DNA of 64,000 nt from Penium margaritaceum (taxonomy: Eukaryota > Streptophyta > Zygnematophyceae > Desmidiales > Peniaceae), in NCBI GenBank assembly GCA_023375785.1, contig SZWC01001168.1, positions 187,563-251,562 on the forward strand, given 5' to 3'. Each line of letters opens with the position of its first letter. Position 1 is the stretch's first letter. The notes below the pieces were generated by a model. That model was given only the letters and a program-made list of their open reading frames with translations. It had not been told where the DNA came from and did no database searches. The position numbers and the translations under genes were made by a program. Of the stretch, positions 11,386-21,578 are shown piece by piece.

Positions 11386-14219
11386 TGGCCAAGGAGGTGC
11401 GCGACCGTCTCTTCATGACAAAGTCTGACATGTCGCAGGTGGAGAAGGTGGATCTCGAATTGTATAAGACTCAGGATGGACGAAGAGCCTGACACATGTG
11501 AAAGGGTGGTTTACGCAGCTTGTGTCCATCCCTCCGCGTCCTATTGCTATGGGTGATGATCGGGTGGTATATGCCTAGGGGATTGGGATTGTGGAGATGT
11601 AGTTGGAGACTCCGCGTGGTATTGGAGTGGGAGTGTTCCATGGCGTGCTGTATGTACCTGATGCTTTATTCAACCTCCTCTCGGTCTCCTCTCTCAACAC
11701 CAGAAGACTGCGCGTCATCTTTGATGATGACTATGACTACATCCTAAACAAGGACACTGGAGAGGAGTTGGTCAGGTCGGTGAAGGAGGTCGACATGTAC
11801 TGCCTGCTGGGGGTGACCAAGATCCGCATGAGCAGAAGTCTTGCAGTAGTGGTCCAGGCAACAGATGGTGAGATCTGGCATGCGCGCTAAGGCCTCATCG
11901 GCATGCGCACCTTACAACAGCTTCTAGCGAAGCATATAGTGTGTGACTTGCCCACAGTCTCCAACTTTGAGCAGCATTTGTACATCCGCTCGTTCGAGGG
12001 GATGCATCATCGCGAGGCATTCTCTGGAGTAGAACAGCGTACAAACGAGATGCTGGAGCTGGTCCATAAATACTAATGTGGCCCGATGCAAACCCAAAGC
12101 TTTGGAGGATTAAGGTATTTCCTTACCATCATTGATGATTTCAACCGTTACACTACTTTGGACCTCCTTCCTTCCAAGGACTTGTGGTTTGACAGGTTCA
12201 AGGAGTTCAAGGCACTAGTGGAGAACCAGACCGGCAAGAAGATCAAGGTGTTGCGCAGCGACCATGGCAGAGAGTACGTGAGCAAGGTGTTTCGTGACTA
12301 CCTATCAACAGCTGGCATCAAGGCGTATGGTACTGCGCCGTACTTGCCGTAGCAGAATGGTATAGCAGAATGCGCCAACCCCACCATCGTTGAGTCGGCG
12401 CGCTCCATGCTGCACACGGGCCGGCTGACCTACGACTTTTAGGCCAAGGCAATGAGCACTGCGGTCTACATCAAGAACCGTAGTCCAGCTAAGGTGTTGG
12501 AGAAGATGACGTTGTATGAGGCATCGTTCGGCAAGAAGCTGAGCATAGGTCATCTTCGCCCGTTTGGTAGCATGGCCCACATGCACGTGTCAAAGGAGAA
12601 GTGGCAGAAGTGGGACGCAAAGAGCGCATAGATGCTGATGATTGGCTATGACGTGGCAAGCAAAGCCTATTGCCTCTATGAGAGGTATACATGCCACCTC
12701 ATCATCTCCAAGGATGTCATTTTCAACGAGAGCAACGTCATTGGTACCAACATCGTCTACGAAGAGGCAGTAGAACCAGCAGCTGACGAAGCAGTGGGAG
12801 CACATGCTTTTCCTGACCTTGTCTCTCCTGATCCGTCTTTCACTGTGACAAGGGGAGAACCAGTCTACTCACCCATGTTAGATGCAGCGGATACAACAGC
12901 CTCATCGGTAGAAGCAGATGAAGAAGGAGATGCAGCACCACTAGTAGGAGTATTTGTACTAGTAACTCCACACCAGCCGCACGCTAACGCTTTAGTACCC
13001 GGTCGCAGATACCCTCTCAGGGTGCGCTACGAGCCTGGTAAGAGCGGCCATTTCAGGATGTTGCAGAGACCAGAACAGATAAAGGTCGCAGTTACAACAA
13101 ATACATTGTCATACAAGGAGGCCATGGCTACACTTACTGTAGTAGATTGGGCGCAAGCCGTGCAACAGGAGATACAATCGTAGCAAAACAACGGCACGTG
13201 GGAGCTGACTCATCGTCCACCTGGACGGAAGGTGATCAAGTGCAAGTTGGTCTTAAAAAAGGAGGGAGCAAATAGCAACTTGGAAAAGCACAAGGCAAGG
13301 TTGGTTGCAAAGGCCTACCCGCAGGAGAAGAGGATCGACTACATGGAAACCTTAACTCCTGTTATGAATTCTACCTTGGTGCACACGCTCGTATCTTATG
13401 CAGCGGCTGAAGACTTTGAGGTTCACCACATGCATGTCAAGATGGTATTCTTGAATGGTGACTTGGAGCAACCAGAGGTGTTTGTCATGGATGGCCAAGA
13501 GCACCTTGTTTGCAAGCTGCAGAAGTTGCTGTATGGCCTCAAGCGTCGAGTGCTTGGAACCAGAAATAAGATGTGGTGCTGTAGTGCATGGGATTTGAGT
13601 GCACCGAGTGTGATTACAGCGTGTATTACTGGCAGCATGAGCATGAGATCCTCATCATTATTGTCTATGTAGATGACATGCTCCTCCTATCCAACAGCAT
13701 GAGTGCACTGAAGGAGTTCAAGGAGGCAATGCAAGAGCAGTTGTAGATGTCTGATCTTGGGGAGGCATTATACTTCCTTGGTATCCAACTCATACGTGAC
13801 CGCAAATCAGTCTCTCTCTGTCTCGCTGTAGCAGAGTTGCTACATCAAGAATATCCTGTAGCGGTTCTGCATGGCAGAGGCCAAACCCATTGCCACACAA
13901 TTAGAGGTGCTGCAGTACCTCGTGACCTTCAGTGGAGAAGCAAATACAGCTGATCTGAATAAGTACAATAGTGCTCTCGGCAGTCTCATGTACCCGGTGG
14001 TGGCAACTAGGCCAGATCTTGCACAAGCTGTGAGCTCTGTGAGCCAGTACATGGCTAATCCCAGACCTGAGCAGCAGGTAGTGAAGCGAATCTCCCGCTA
14101 CCTTGCTGGAACCATCAATGTCGACATCACCTACAACGGCAACGACAACAACATCATGGACTACACATACATAGATTGGGCTTCAAATCCTAAGGACCGC
14201 AAATCCATCTCCGGAAAAG
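11386..14219 (+). pseudogene. pol of element C, broken
   Basis: Protease DSG region near 11470 is out of frame. 11603-11890 is the GAG-pre-integrase stretch. Integrase core about 12050-12500: the first Asp site reads HKY-stop-CGP, while the second Asp (RSDHGR) and the Glu (AECANPT) are present. 12632-13183 is an open integrase C-terminal part. RT follows from 13232. TAG stops at 12629-12631, 13582-13584 and 13744-13746 replace Gln codons. Truncated in RNase H. Confidence 0.84.
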
Positions 14220-14236
14220 GCATTAGTTGTTTTGAA

Positions 14237-14974
14237 TGTTGAAACAAGAAGAGAGAGGGAGTCTTGGAGCAGCGAGTATGTGGGATTGAAAAGGCATCAG
14301 TTGTGCTAAAGAACGGTTGTTGAATCACTCAAAATGATGTAGTACATATAGAGCTAGAGCTTGGTCAAGTCAGCCCTCCCACAAGCCACCCCACTTAGCC
14401 ATGGAGGCTAGGGCTCACACACTAGAGTCCAAAATCTCACACAAGAGAGGAAATCAGCCTAAGAATCAGGCTGAACAGTCACACACGACCTAGAGACCTA
14501 GAGAATGCTCTCATTGCACACTCCTAGTTGTCACATCACCAAACCTCCCATGGAGAATCGCCATGTGTCCATGGCTAGCACACAAGGATCTCACCTCACA
14601 TAAACACTTAGGAGAGGTACTTTTATCGTAGTGTGCACGCTCTGACAAGGTAATCCTAAAACCAAGGACCTTTTTGGATATTTCTTCCATCAGGTCTTGA
14701 CCCTGGACCTCTTGCCTTTTTCTTTTCTCAGGCTAAGGCATGGAACCGTCATCCATGCTCACCTAGACATCGGCGGTTCATGACCCCATAAACGTTTTAT
14801 ATTCATATCTCCCAATCCGATTATTGGATCGGCCTAAAACTTGGACCGTAGACAATTTGCCAACTGATCTTTCCGATGGTGAAGACGGATTGACGATCAG
14901 AGCAGGCATCCAGTAGTTTCATGGAACTTGCTCCTGTGGATGTAAAATTGAGCCGGATGACCCATTTTCCAACA
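14237..14974 (-). repeat. 3' LTR of element D
   Basis: 738 bp; on plus-strand text it runs from TGTTGAAACAAG to TTCCAACA, the reverse complement of the family LTR. It is followed on the right by the reverse complement of the PPT and the end of RNase H, as expected for a 3' LTR in minus orientation. Left flank is TTGAA. Confidence 0.9.
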
Positions 14975-15531
14975 ATCTTGCACTTTGTCGTAGTCAGAGT
15001 GGGCTGAATCCACATGCCTTCATGCAGAACTGCTGCTTCTCACGAGACACTGTTAGGAAAGGAGCCATCCGGCCCAGTTTCAGGTCCACAGGAGCAGGTT
15101 CCAGGAAAGTACCAGATGCCTACTCCGATCGTCCATCCGACCTGACCATTGGAAAGATCAGGTGGCAAAATGTCTACGGTCCAAGTTTGAGGCCGATCCA
15201 ACTGTCGGATTGGGAGATATGAATTTTCGTAGTTTCCAGGATCATCGACCGCCGATATCCGGGTGACCATGGGCGATGGCTCCATGCCTTAGCCTGAGAA
15301 AATGAAAAGGCAAGAGATCCAGGGTCAAGACCTGATGGGAGAAATATCCAAAAAGGTCCTAGATTCTTGGGTTGCCTTATCAGAGTGTGCTGACTAGGAA
15401 AAAGGTACCTCTCCTTACTTTTTAGGTGAGGTGAGATCCTTGTGTGCTAGCCATGGATACATGGCGATTCTCCATGGGATTGTGGGTTATGTGACCACTA
15501 GGAGTGTGCCATGAGAGCATTTTCTAGCTCT

Positions 15532-15828
15532 NNNNNNNNNNNNNNNNNNNNNNNNNNNNNNNNNNNNNNNNNNNNNNNNNNNNNNNNNNNNNNNNNNNNN
15601 NNNNNNNNNNNNNNNNNNNNNNNNNNNNNNNNNNNNNNNNNNNNNNNNNNNNNNNNNNNNNNNNNNNNNNNNNNNNNNNNNNNNNNNNNNNNNNNNNNNN
15701 NNNNNNNNNNNNNNNNNNNNNNNNNNNNNNNNNNNNNNNNNNNNNNNNNNNNNNNNNNNNNNNNNNNNNNNNNNNNNNNNNNNNNNNNNNNNNNNNNNNN
15801 NNNNNNNNNNNNNNNNNNTCCAGGGTCA
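15532..15828. other. Assembly gap (297 N) with repeated flanks
   Basis: The ~217 bp before and after the gap carry the same LTR text. This looks like two overlapping contig ends placed side by side, not a real duplication. Confidence 0.85.
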
Positions 15829-16173
15829 AGACCTGATGGGAGAAATATCCAAAAAGGTCCTAGATTCTTGGGTTGCCTTATCAGAGTGTGCTGACTAGGA
15901 AAAAGGTACCTCTCCTTACTTTTTAGGTGAGGTGAGATCCTTGTGTGCTAGCCATGGATACATGGCGATTCTCCATGGGATTGTGGGTTATGTGACCACT
16001 AGGAGTGTCCCATGAGAGCATTTCTAGCTCTCTAGGTCGTGTGTGAGTGGTCAGCCTTGTTGCTAGGCTCATTTCCTCTCTTGTGTGAGATTATGGACTC
16101 TAGTGTGTGAGCCTTAGCCTCCATGGCTAAGTGGTGTGGCTAGTGAGAGGGCAGACTTGCCCAAGCTCTAACT

Positions 16174-16180
16174 CTATATT
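16174..16180 (+). promoter_or_regulatory. TATA-like element in the 5' LTR of E
   Basis: CTATATT about 108 bp before the LTR end; most copies have CTATATG here. It is the only TATA-like motif shared by all family-1 LTRs at a fixed place, so it probably marks the U3/R promoter. No transcript data. Confidence 0.5.
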
Positions 16181-16290
16181 TACTCCATCATTTTGACTGA
16201 TTCAACAACCATTCTTCAGCACAAATGATGCCCTTCCAGTCCCACATGCTCGCTGCTCCAAGGCTCCCTCTCCCCTCCAAATCCAACATT

Positions 16291-16303
16291 TGGTATCAGA
16301 GCC
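16291..16303 (+). other. Primer-binding site of element E
   Basis: TGGTATCAGAGCC, two bases after the LTR; exact match to the 3' end expected for plant initiator tRNA-Met. Confidence 0.95.
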
Positions 16304-16935
16304 AGGTTCTACCACTTTGAGCCAGCACAGGCCGTCACTTTCAGAGTGACGGGTTGGGGTGGAACCTTCACCACATTTGACAACCAACCATTGCATCTTC
16401 AAGTTCAAGAGACGAGCTTTCCAACGAGCCCAAGACCGCGAAGATCCAACAGTCACATTGAGAGTCATGCTCAAAACGAGGTCGGCCAGGGCTGCACTCT
16501 TCTCTCTGAGTAAGACTGTCGCCTTGTGATGACCATAACTCTTTCGTTTCTTTGTCAAATTTAAAATGTAGCACATACGAATTGAACTATTTTGCCTAAG
16601 CTTTCCATTGATGCAAAAATATTTGCTTTCCATTGGTATGTTTGGGAGAAACGCCGTTTACAAGCTGGCTGGTGTGAGCTGAAGTAGGAGCAGAAGCATA
16701 CCCTGTTTTCAAAAGGGCATATCTCTTAAAATCCCCTGTTCATGACCCTATTTTATGGGCCGATCTGAAAGGTTATGAGCTGAAGTTTCCAGTGGTGGGC
16801 TCCGTTTTTCCAAATTCCCAATCTACTGGCCTCTACAGTCCATTTTTTGTCAGACAGATTTCTGGCTGAAGCAGCAGCAGAAGCAGGGGTAGCGCCGCCA
16901 CTCAAGGGCAGCGCTGAGCATCGCCAAGGCTCAAA
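16304..16935 (+). other. Untranslated leader of element E
   Basis: About 630 bp, alignable with the leaders of A, C and J. Contains a mutated GATCCAACAGTCACATTG motif at 16443-16460. No reading frame of note. Confidence 0.7.
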
Positions 16936-17820
16936 ATGGCAGCAGCAGGCGTGGTAACAGCAGCCCAGCCCTTTGAGAGGCTGGAAGGACGCGCCAAATT
17001 CACGTTTTGGAAGATCCGTACCCGCCTCCTTCAGGAGGAGAGGGGCTTGTGGGAGGTGGTGAGCGGCGACGAGCGCGCTCCGCCTCCACGGGCAAAAGGC
17101 ATCACCGCAGCAGAGGTGGTGGCGGGGAAGACGCCGCAGAAAGGTGCAGCAGATGCAAGTTCATCTACAACTGCAGCAGCGGCATATGAGGAGTGGAAGC
17201 AGAAGGACAGGCAGGCCTACAGGCTGCTTGTCAACACCATCTCCAACCCGTATCTTCAGTACGTGAGTGAGAAGGCTACTGCAAAAGAGGGGTGGGACAC
17301 GTTGTGCAAGAAGAATGAGAGCAAGGATCCTGCATTCCTCATGCTTTTGGAGGAGAAGATGATGGCGTTGAAAATGCAGGGTGGCGAAGGGATGGAGGCG
17401 TACTTGGACAGGGCAAAGGAGTTGGCGAAGTAGCTGAAAGCGGCTGGCAACCCTGTCAAAGACACGCGCTTCGTCCTCCTCTTGCTGAGGGGACTCCCAA
17501 CGAGCTATGACACGGTGCAAGAAACGTTGGAGTGCCAGCCGACTCTCGACCTCGACTTCATCTACACGCACCTGGTGCAGGTAGAACTGCGTCGCAATAC
17601 AGCAAAGCGCAATGGCGGCAACAGCAGCAGTGAAGCAGCTTTCATGGCCATGGGCTCACGCAACCAGCAGCAGCAGCAGTCCGGGCAATAGAGAGGCAAG
17701 AAGAAGGGCAAGTGCCACTATTGCCAGAAAGAGGGGCACTACAAGAAAGAGTATCTCAAGTTCAAGAGGGCTTAGAAGGACCAGCAGCAGCAGCAAAAGT
17801 AGCAATCTCCATAGAAAAGC
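16936..17820 (+). pseudogene. gag of element E, best-preserved family-1 capsid start
   Basis: 165 codons are open from ATG 16936 (MAAAGVVTAAQPFERLEGR...). FTFWKIRTRLLQEERGLWEVV is followed by a linker, then YEEWKQKDRQAYRLLVNTISNPYLQYVSEKATAKEGW in the usual copia gag layout. TAG at 17431-17433 replaces a Gln; after it the same frame continues through LRGLPTSYDTVQETLECQP. The knuckle (17709-17750) reads CHYCQKEGHYKKEY, losing the last Cys. Further TAGs lie in the Q-rich tail. Confidence 0.88.
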
Positions 17821-17854
17821 ATGGGTAGAGATGGTGGGCTGATGATTGGCTACC

Positions 17855-18483
17855 CATGTTGAACCGCTACAAGACATCCTTGATGTAACGGCTCTGCTGT
17901 ACGGAGAGAGAGCGTGATTTGCGGTCACACGTGATCTGGATTCCGAGGAAGTATGACGCCTCCCCGAGATCAGACATCTGGAAGTGCTCCTACATGGCTT
18001 CCTTGAACTCCTGCAGTGAAGACATGCTGTTGGAAAGGAGGAGCATGTCATCCACATAAACGATGATGATGAGCACCTCATCGCCATGCTGCCAGCGATA
18101 GACGCTGTAGTCACACTCACTACGCTCGAACCCCATGTACTGTAGCGCCACATCCAACTTCTTGTTCCAAGCACGCGACGCTTGCTTGAGGCCGTATAGC
18201 GACTTCTGCAGCTTGCAAACCAGGTGCTCCTGGCCATCCCACTTTTGCCGCTTCTCCTTTGGCACGTGCATGTGCGCCAAGCTGCCAAACGCGCGAAGAT
18301 GACCCATGGGCATGGGTAGAGATGGTGGGCTGATGAGTGGCTACCCATGCTTTGCTGGGCTGATGGGTAGCCAATCATCAGCCCACCATGATTGGCTACC
18401 CATGCTTTGCTTCGGCAAAAAGCCAAGCATGGGTCATCTTTGCGCGTTTGGCAGCTTGGCGCACATGCACGTGCCAAAGGAGA
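17855..18483 (-). repeat. Left arm of a ~630-bp inverted repeat in element E
   Basis: Plus-strand text is the reverse complement of 19443-20072. On the minus strand it encodes integrase C-terminal residues (FGSLAHMHVPKEKRQKWD) fused directly to RT (GQEHLVCKLQKSLYGLKQ). Both arms carry this same fusion, so the deletion preceded the inversion. The arms differ at scattered sites; for example the FQMSD codon is CAG here and TAG in the right arm. Confidence 0.85.
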
Positions 18484-19441
18484 AGCGGCAAAAGTGGGAC
18501 GCGAAGAGCGTGCAGATGCTGATGATTGGCTACGACGTGGCAAGCAAGGCGTATCGCCTCTACAAGAGGGATACAGGCCACGTCATCATCTCCAGGGATG
18601 TCGTCTTCAACGAGAGCAACGTCATCGGCACCAACATTGTCTGTGAAGAGGCGGCAGAAGCAGCAGCTCATGAGGCAGTGGGAGTAGATATCTTTCCTGA
18701 CCCAGCCTCTCCTGATCCTTCGTCCACTGTGATAGTGGGAGAACTAGTCTACTCTCCCATGTTTGATGCAGCAGATACAGCAGCCTCATCGGCAGAAGCA
18801 GAGGAAGAAGATGCACCACCATCAGCAGAAGCAGTTGTGCCAGCAGCACCGCGCCAGGCGTTTGCTCATGCTCCAGTACCAAGTCAGAGGTACCCTCTCA
18901 GGGTGCGCTACAAGCCTGGTGAGCACGGGCATTTCTGGATGTTCAAAAAACCATACCAGATGAACGTCGCAGTTGCAGCAGACTCTGATGAGCCGGTGTC
19001 ATACAAGGTGGCCATGGCTACACCAGATACAATAGATTGGGCGCAAGCTGTGCAGTAGGAGATACAGTCGCATCTCAACAACGGTACGTGGGAGCTGACT
19101 GAGCGTCGACCTGGACGAAAGGTGATCAAGTGCAAGTGGGTGTTCAAGAAGAAGCGGGGAGCAGATGGCAACCTGGAAAAGTACAAGGCAAGGCTGGTCG
19201 CCAAGGGCTACTCGCAGCAGGAAGGCATCGACTACACGGAAACCTTTGCTCTTGTTGCAAAGTTTGCCTCTGTGCATACGCTCCTTTCCTATGCAGCAGT
19301 AGAGGACTTTGAGGTCCACCACATGGACGTCAAGACGGCGTTCCTGAACGGTGACCTGGAGGAGGAGATTTACATGGAGCAGCCGGAGGGGTTCGTCATG
19401 GATGGCCAGGAGCACCTGGTTTGCAAGCTGCAGAAGTCGCT
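18411..19441 (+). pseudogene. Integrase C-terminus to RT fingers in element E (loop of the inverted repeat)
   Basis: Plus-strand text from GHLCAFGSLAHMHVPKEKRQKWD through MLMIGYDVASKAYRL to the Pro/Ala-rich linker and the RT start KWVFKKKRGADGNLEKYKARLVAKGYSQQ. 18306-19058 is open; TAG near 19058 (Gln in J) precedes the 19122 frame. It ends at the single N at 19442 inside YGLKQ-region text, so continuation past that point is unreliable. Confidence 0.82.
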
Positions 19442-19442
19442 N

Positions 19443-20072
19443 TCTCCTTTGGCACGTGCATGTGCGCCAAGCTGCCAAACGCGCAAAGATGACCCATGCT
19501 TGGCTTTTTGCCGAAGCAAAGCATGGGTAGCCAATCATGGTGGGCTGATGATTGGCTACCCATCAGCCCAGCAAAGCATGGGTAGCCACTCATCAGCCCA
19601 CCATCTCTACCCATGCCCATGGGTCATCTTCGCGCGTTTGGCAGCTTGGCGCACATGCACGTGCCAAAGGAGAAGCGGCAAAAGTGGGATGGCCAGGAGC
19701 ACCTGGTTTGCAAGCTGCAGAAGTCGCTATACGGCCTCAAGCAAGCGTTGCGTGCTTGGAACAAGAAGTTGGATGCGGCGCTACATTACATGGGGTTCGA
19801 GCGTAGTGAGTGTGACTACAACGTCTATCGCTGGCAGCATGGCGATGAGGTGCTCATCATCATCGTTTATGTGGATGACATGCTCCTCCTTTCCAACAGC
19901 ATGTCTTCACTGCAGGAGTTCAAGGAAGCCATGTAGGAGCACTTCTAGATGTCTGATCTCGGGGAGGCGTCATACTTCCTCGGAATCCAGATCACGTGTG
20001 ACCGCAAATCACGCTCTCTCTCCGTGCAGCAGAGCCGTTACATCAAGGATGTCTTGTAGCGGTTCAGCATGG
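19443..20072 (+). repeat. Right arm of the inverted repeat in element E
   Basis: Mirror of 17855-18483. The first ~180 bp is minus-sense integrase text plus a patch of CATGGGTAG...CTACCCATG motifs; from about 19621 the text is plus-sense. It begins immediately after a single N, so the join may be an assembly product. Confidence 0.82.
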
Positions 20073-20803
20073 CAGAGGCCAAACCCATCGGCACGCCGCT
20101 GGAGACGCGGCAGTGACTCGTGAGCTTCAATGGTGAAGCGGATGCAGCTGAACGGCAGAAGTACCAGAGCGCCGTCGGCAGCCTCATGTACCTGATGGTG
20201 GCAACCAGGCCGGACCTCGCACAGGCTGTTAGCGCTGTGAGCCGACACATGGCAAACCCCGGACCTGAGTACCACAAAGCAGTGAAGCGGATCTTCCGCT
20301 ACCTTGCTAGAATCATCAACTTCGGCATCACCTACAACAGCAATGAGAACAGCATCATCGGCTACACAGACGCAGATTGGGCTTCAAACCCTGAGGACCG
20401 TAAGTCCATCTCTGGACATGTGTTCCTCATGAATGGTGTGGCCATCAGCTGGTGCAGCAAGCGGCAGGTGGTCGGGGCCACCTCAAGCACGGAAGCTAAG
20501 TATGTCTCTCTCATCTTTGCAGCCAAGGAAGCAGTTTGGCTTTTGCGTCTCATAGCAGAGATGAGTGGGAGTGCAACAGTTCCAGTTCCTGTGCGCGTCG
20601 ACAACCAGAGCGCAATCGCACTCGCCAAGAATCCAAAGCACCATGCACGCACCAAGCACATTGCCATCGCATATAAATTCATCAGGCACATGGTGGAGGA
20701 GGGTGCTATGAAGTTGGAGTTCACTCCAACCAGCAAGCAGGTCGCTGATTTCTGCACCAAGCCAGTGAGCCGTGAGAAGCAGCAGTTCTGCATGAAGGCA
20801 TGA
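19621..20803 (+). pseudogene. RT and RNase H of element E
   Basis: RT palm contains YVDDMLLLS near 19870; TAGs at 19934-19936 and 19946-19948 and one in L-stop-RF near 20056 all stand where relatives have CAG. RNase H is open as 20120-20803 (227 codons), with DADWASNPEDRKSISGHVF and TKHIAIAYKFIRHM. The open frame starts just after a TGA, so the Met is not a natural start. Confidence 0.85.
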
Positions 20804-20825
20804 GGACTCAGCCCACTCTGACTGC

Positions 20826-20840
20826 GGCAAAGTGGGAGAT
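20826..20840 (+). other. Polypurine tract of element E
   Basis: GGCAAAGTGGGAGAT directly before the 3' LTR; same place and sequence type in A, J, I and K. Confidence 0.85.
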
Positions 20841-21578
20841 TGTTGAGAAATGAGCCATCTGGCCCAGTTTCAGGTCCACAGGAGCAAGTTCCAGGAAAGT
20901 ACCAGATGCCTGATCCGATCATCAATCTGACTTCTACATTGGAAAGATCAGGTGGCAAAATGTCTACGGTCCAAGTTTGAGGCCGATCCAACGGTCGGAT
21001 TCGGAGATATGAATTTTCGTAGTTTCCGGGGTCATCGACTGCCGATATCCAGGTGACCATGGGCGATGGCTCCATGCCTTAGCCTGAGAAAAGAAAAAGG
21101 CAAGAGGTACAAGGTCAAGACCTGATGGGAGAAATATCCAAAAAGGTCCTAGATTCTTGGGTTGCCTTGTCAGAGTATGCTGACTAGGAAAAAGGTACCT
21201 CTCCTTTCTTTTTAGGTGAGGTGAGATCCTTGTGTGCTAGCCATGGACACATGGCGATTCTCCGTGGGATTGTGGGTTATGTGACCACTAGGAGTGTGCC
21301 ATGAGAGCATTTTCTAGCTCTCTAGGTCGTGTGTTAGTGGTCAGCCTGATTGCTAGGCTTATTTCCTCTCTTGTGTGAGATTGTGGACTCTAGTGTTTGA
21401 GCCTCAGCCTCCATGGCTAAGTGGTGTGGCTTGTGAGAGGGCTGACTTGCCCAAGCTCTAACTCTATATGTACTCCATCATTTTGAGTGATTCAATAACC
21501 ATTCTTCAGCACAAGTGATGCCCTTCCAGTCCCACATGCTCGTTGCTCCAAGGCTCCCTCTCTCCTCCAGATCCAACA
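20841..21578 (+). repeat. 3' LTR of element E
   Basis: 738 bp, TGTTGAGAAATGAGCC to AGATCCAACA. TATA-like CTATATG at 21464-21470. The shared motif GATCCAACGGTCGGAT is at 20985-21000. Followed by GACAG, the target duplication. Confidence 0.94.

Larger units (their letters stand above)
10209..14236 (+). mobile_element. Element C: 5'-truncated family-1 copia element
   Basis: Plus-strand leader, gag and pol without 5' LTR. It begins at CAATTGA (10209-10215) and ends in RNase H near 14219, followed by about 17 bp of unclear origin before the LTR at 14237. No 3' LTR of its own is visible. The text resembles A and E at a clearly diverged level. Confidence 0.85.
15051..16288 (+). repeat. 5' LTR of element E with assembly gap
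   Basis: Starts TGTTAGGAAAGGAGCC, ends AATCCAACA. Apparent length 1238 bp instead of ~737 because of 297 Ns (15532-15828) and because 15829-16045 repeats 15315-15531 almost exactly. Without the gap and repeat it has the normal length. Confidence 0.85.
15051..21578 (+). mobile_element. Element E: family-1 copia element with rearranged pol, nested in D
   Basis: Two LTRs, a perfect PBS and a PPT define it. Target duplication: GACAC at 15046-15050 and GACAG at 21579-21583, and the D sequence resumes across the insertion. Gag is near intact. Protease and most of integrase are missing; instead there is a ~630-bp inverted repeat of integrase/RT text (17855-18483 and 19443-20072). A 297-N gap in the 5' LTR and a single N at 19442 make part of this structure uncertain. 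Confidence 0.9.

Noticed and set aside
14216-14236. Possible extra mini-insertion between C and the D LTR
   Set aside because: The 17-20 bp resemble LTR-internal text (AAAAGGCATYAGTTGT) but are too short to assign.
15511-15894. ORFs across the N runs
   Set aside because: They consist almost wholly of undetermined bases.
17656-18543. 295-codon minus-strand ORF
   Set aside because: It is a wrong-frame reading of the inverted-repeat arm and gag antisense; the genuine RT text lies in another frame.
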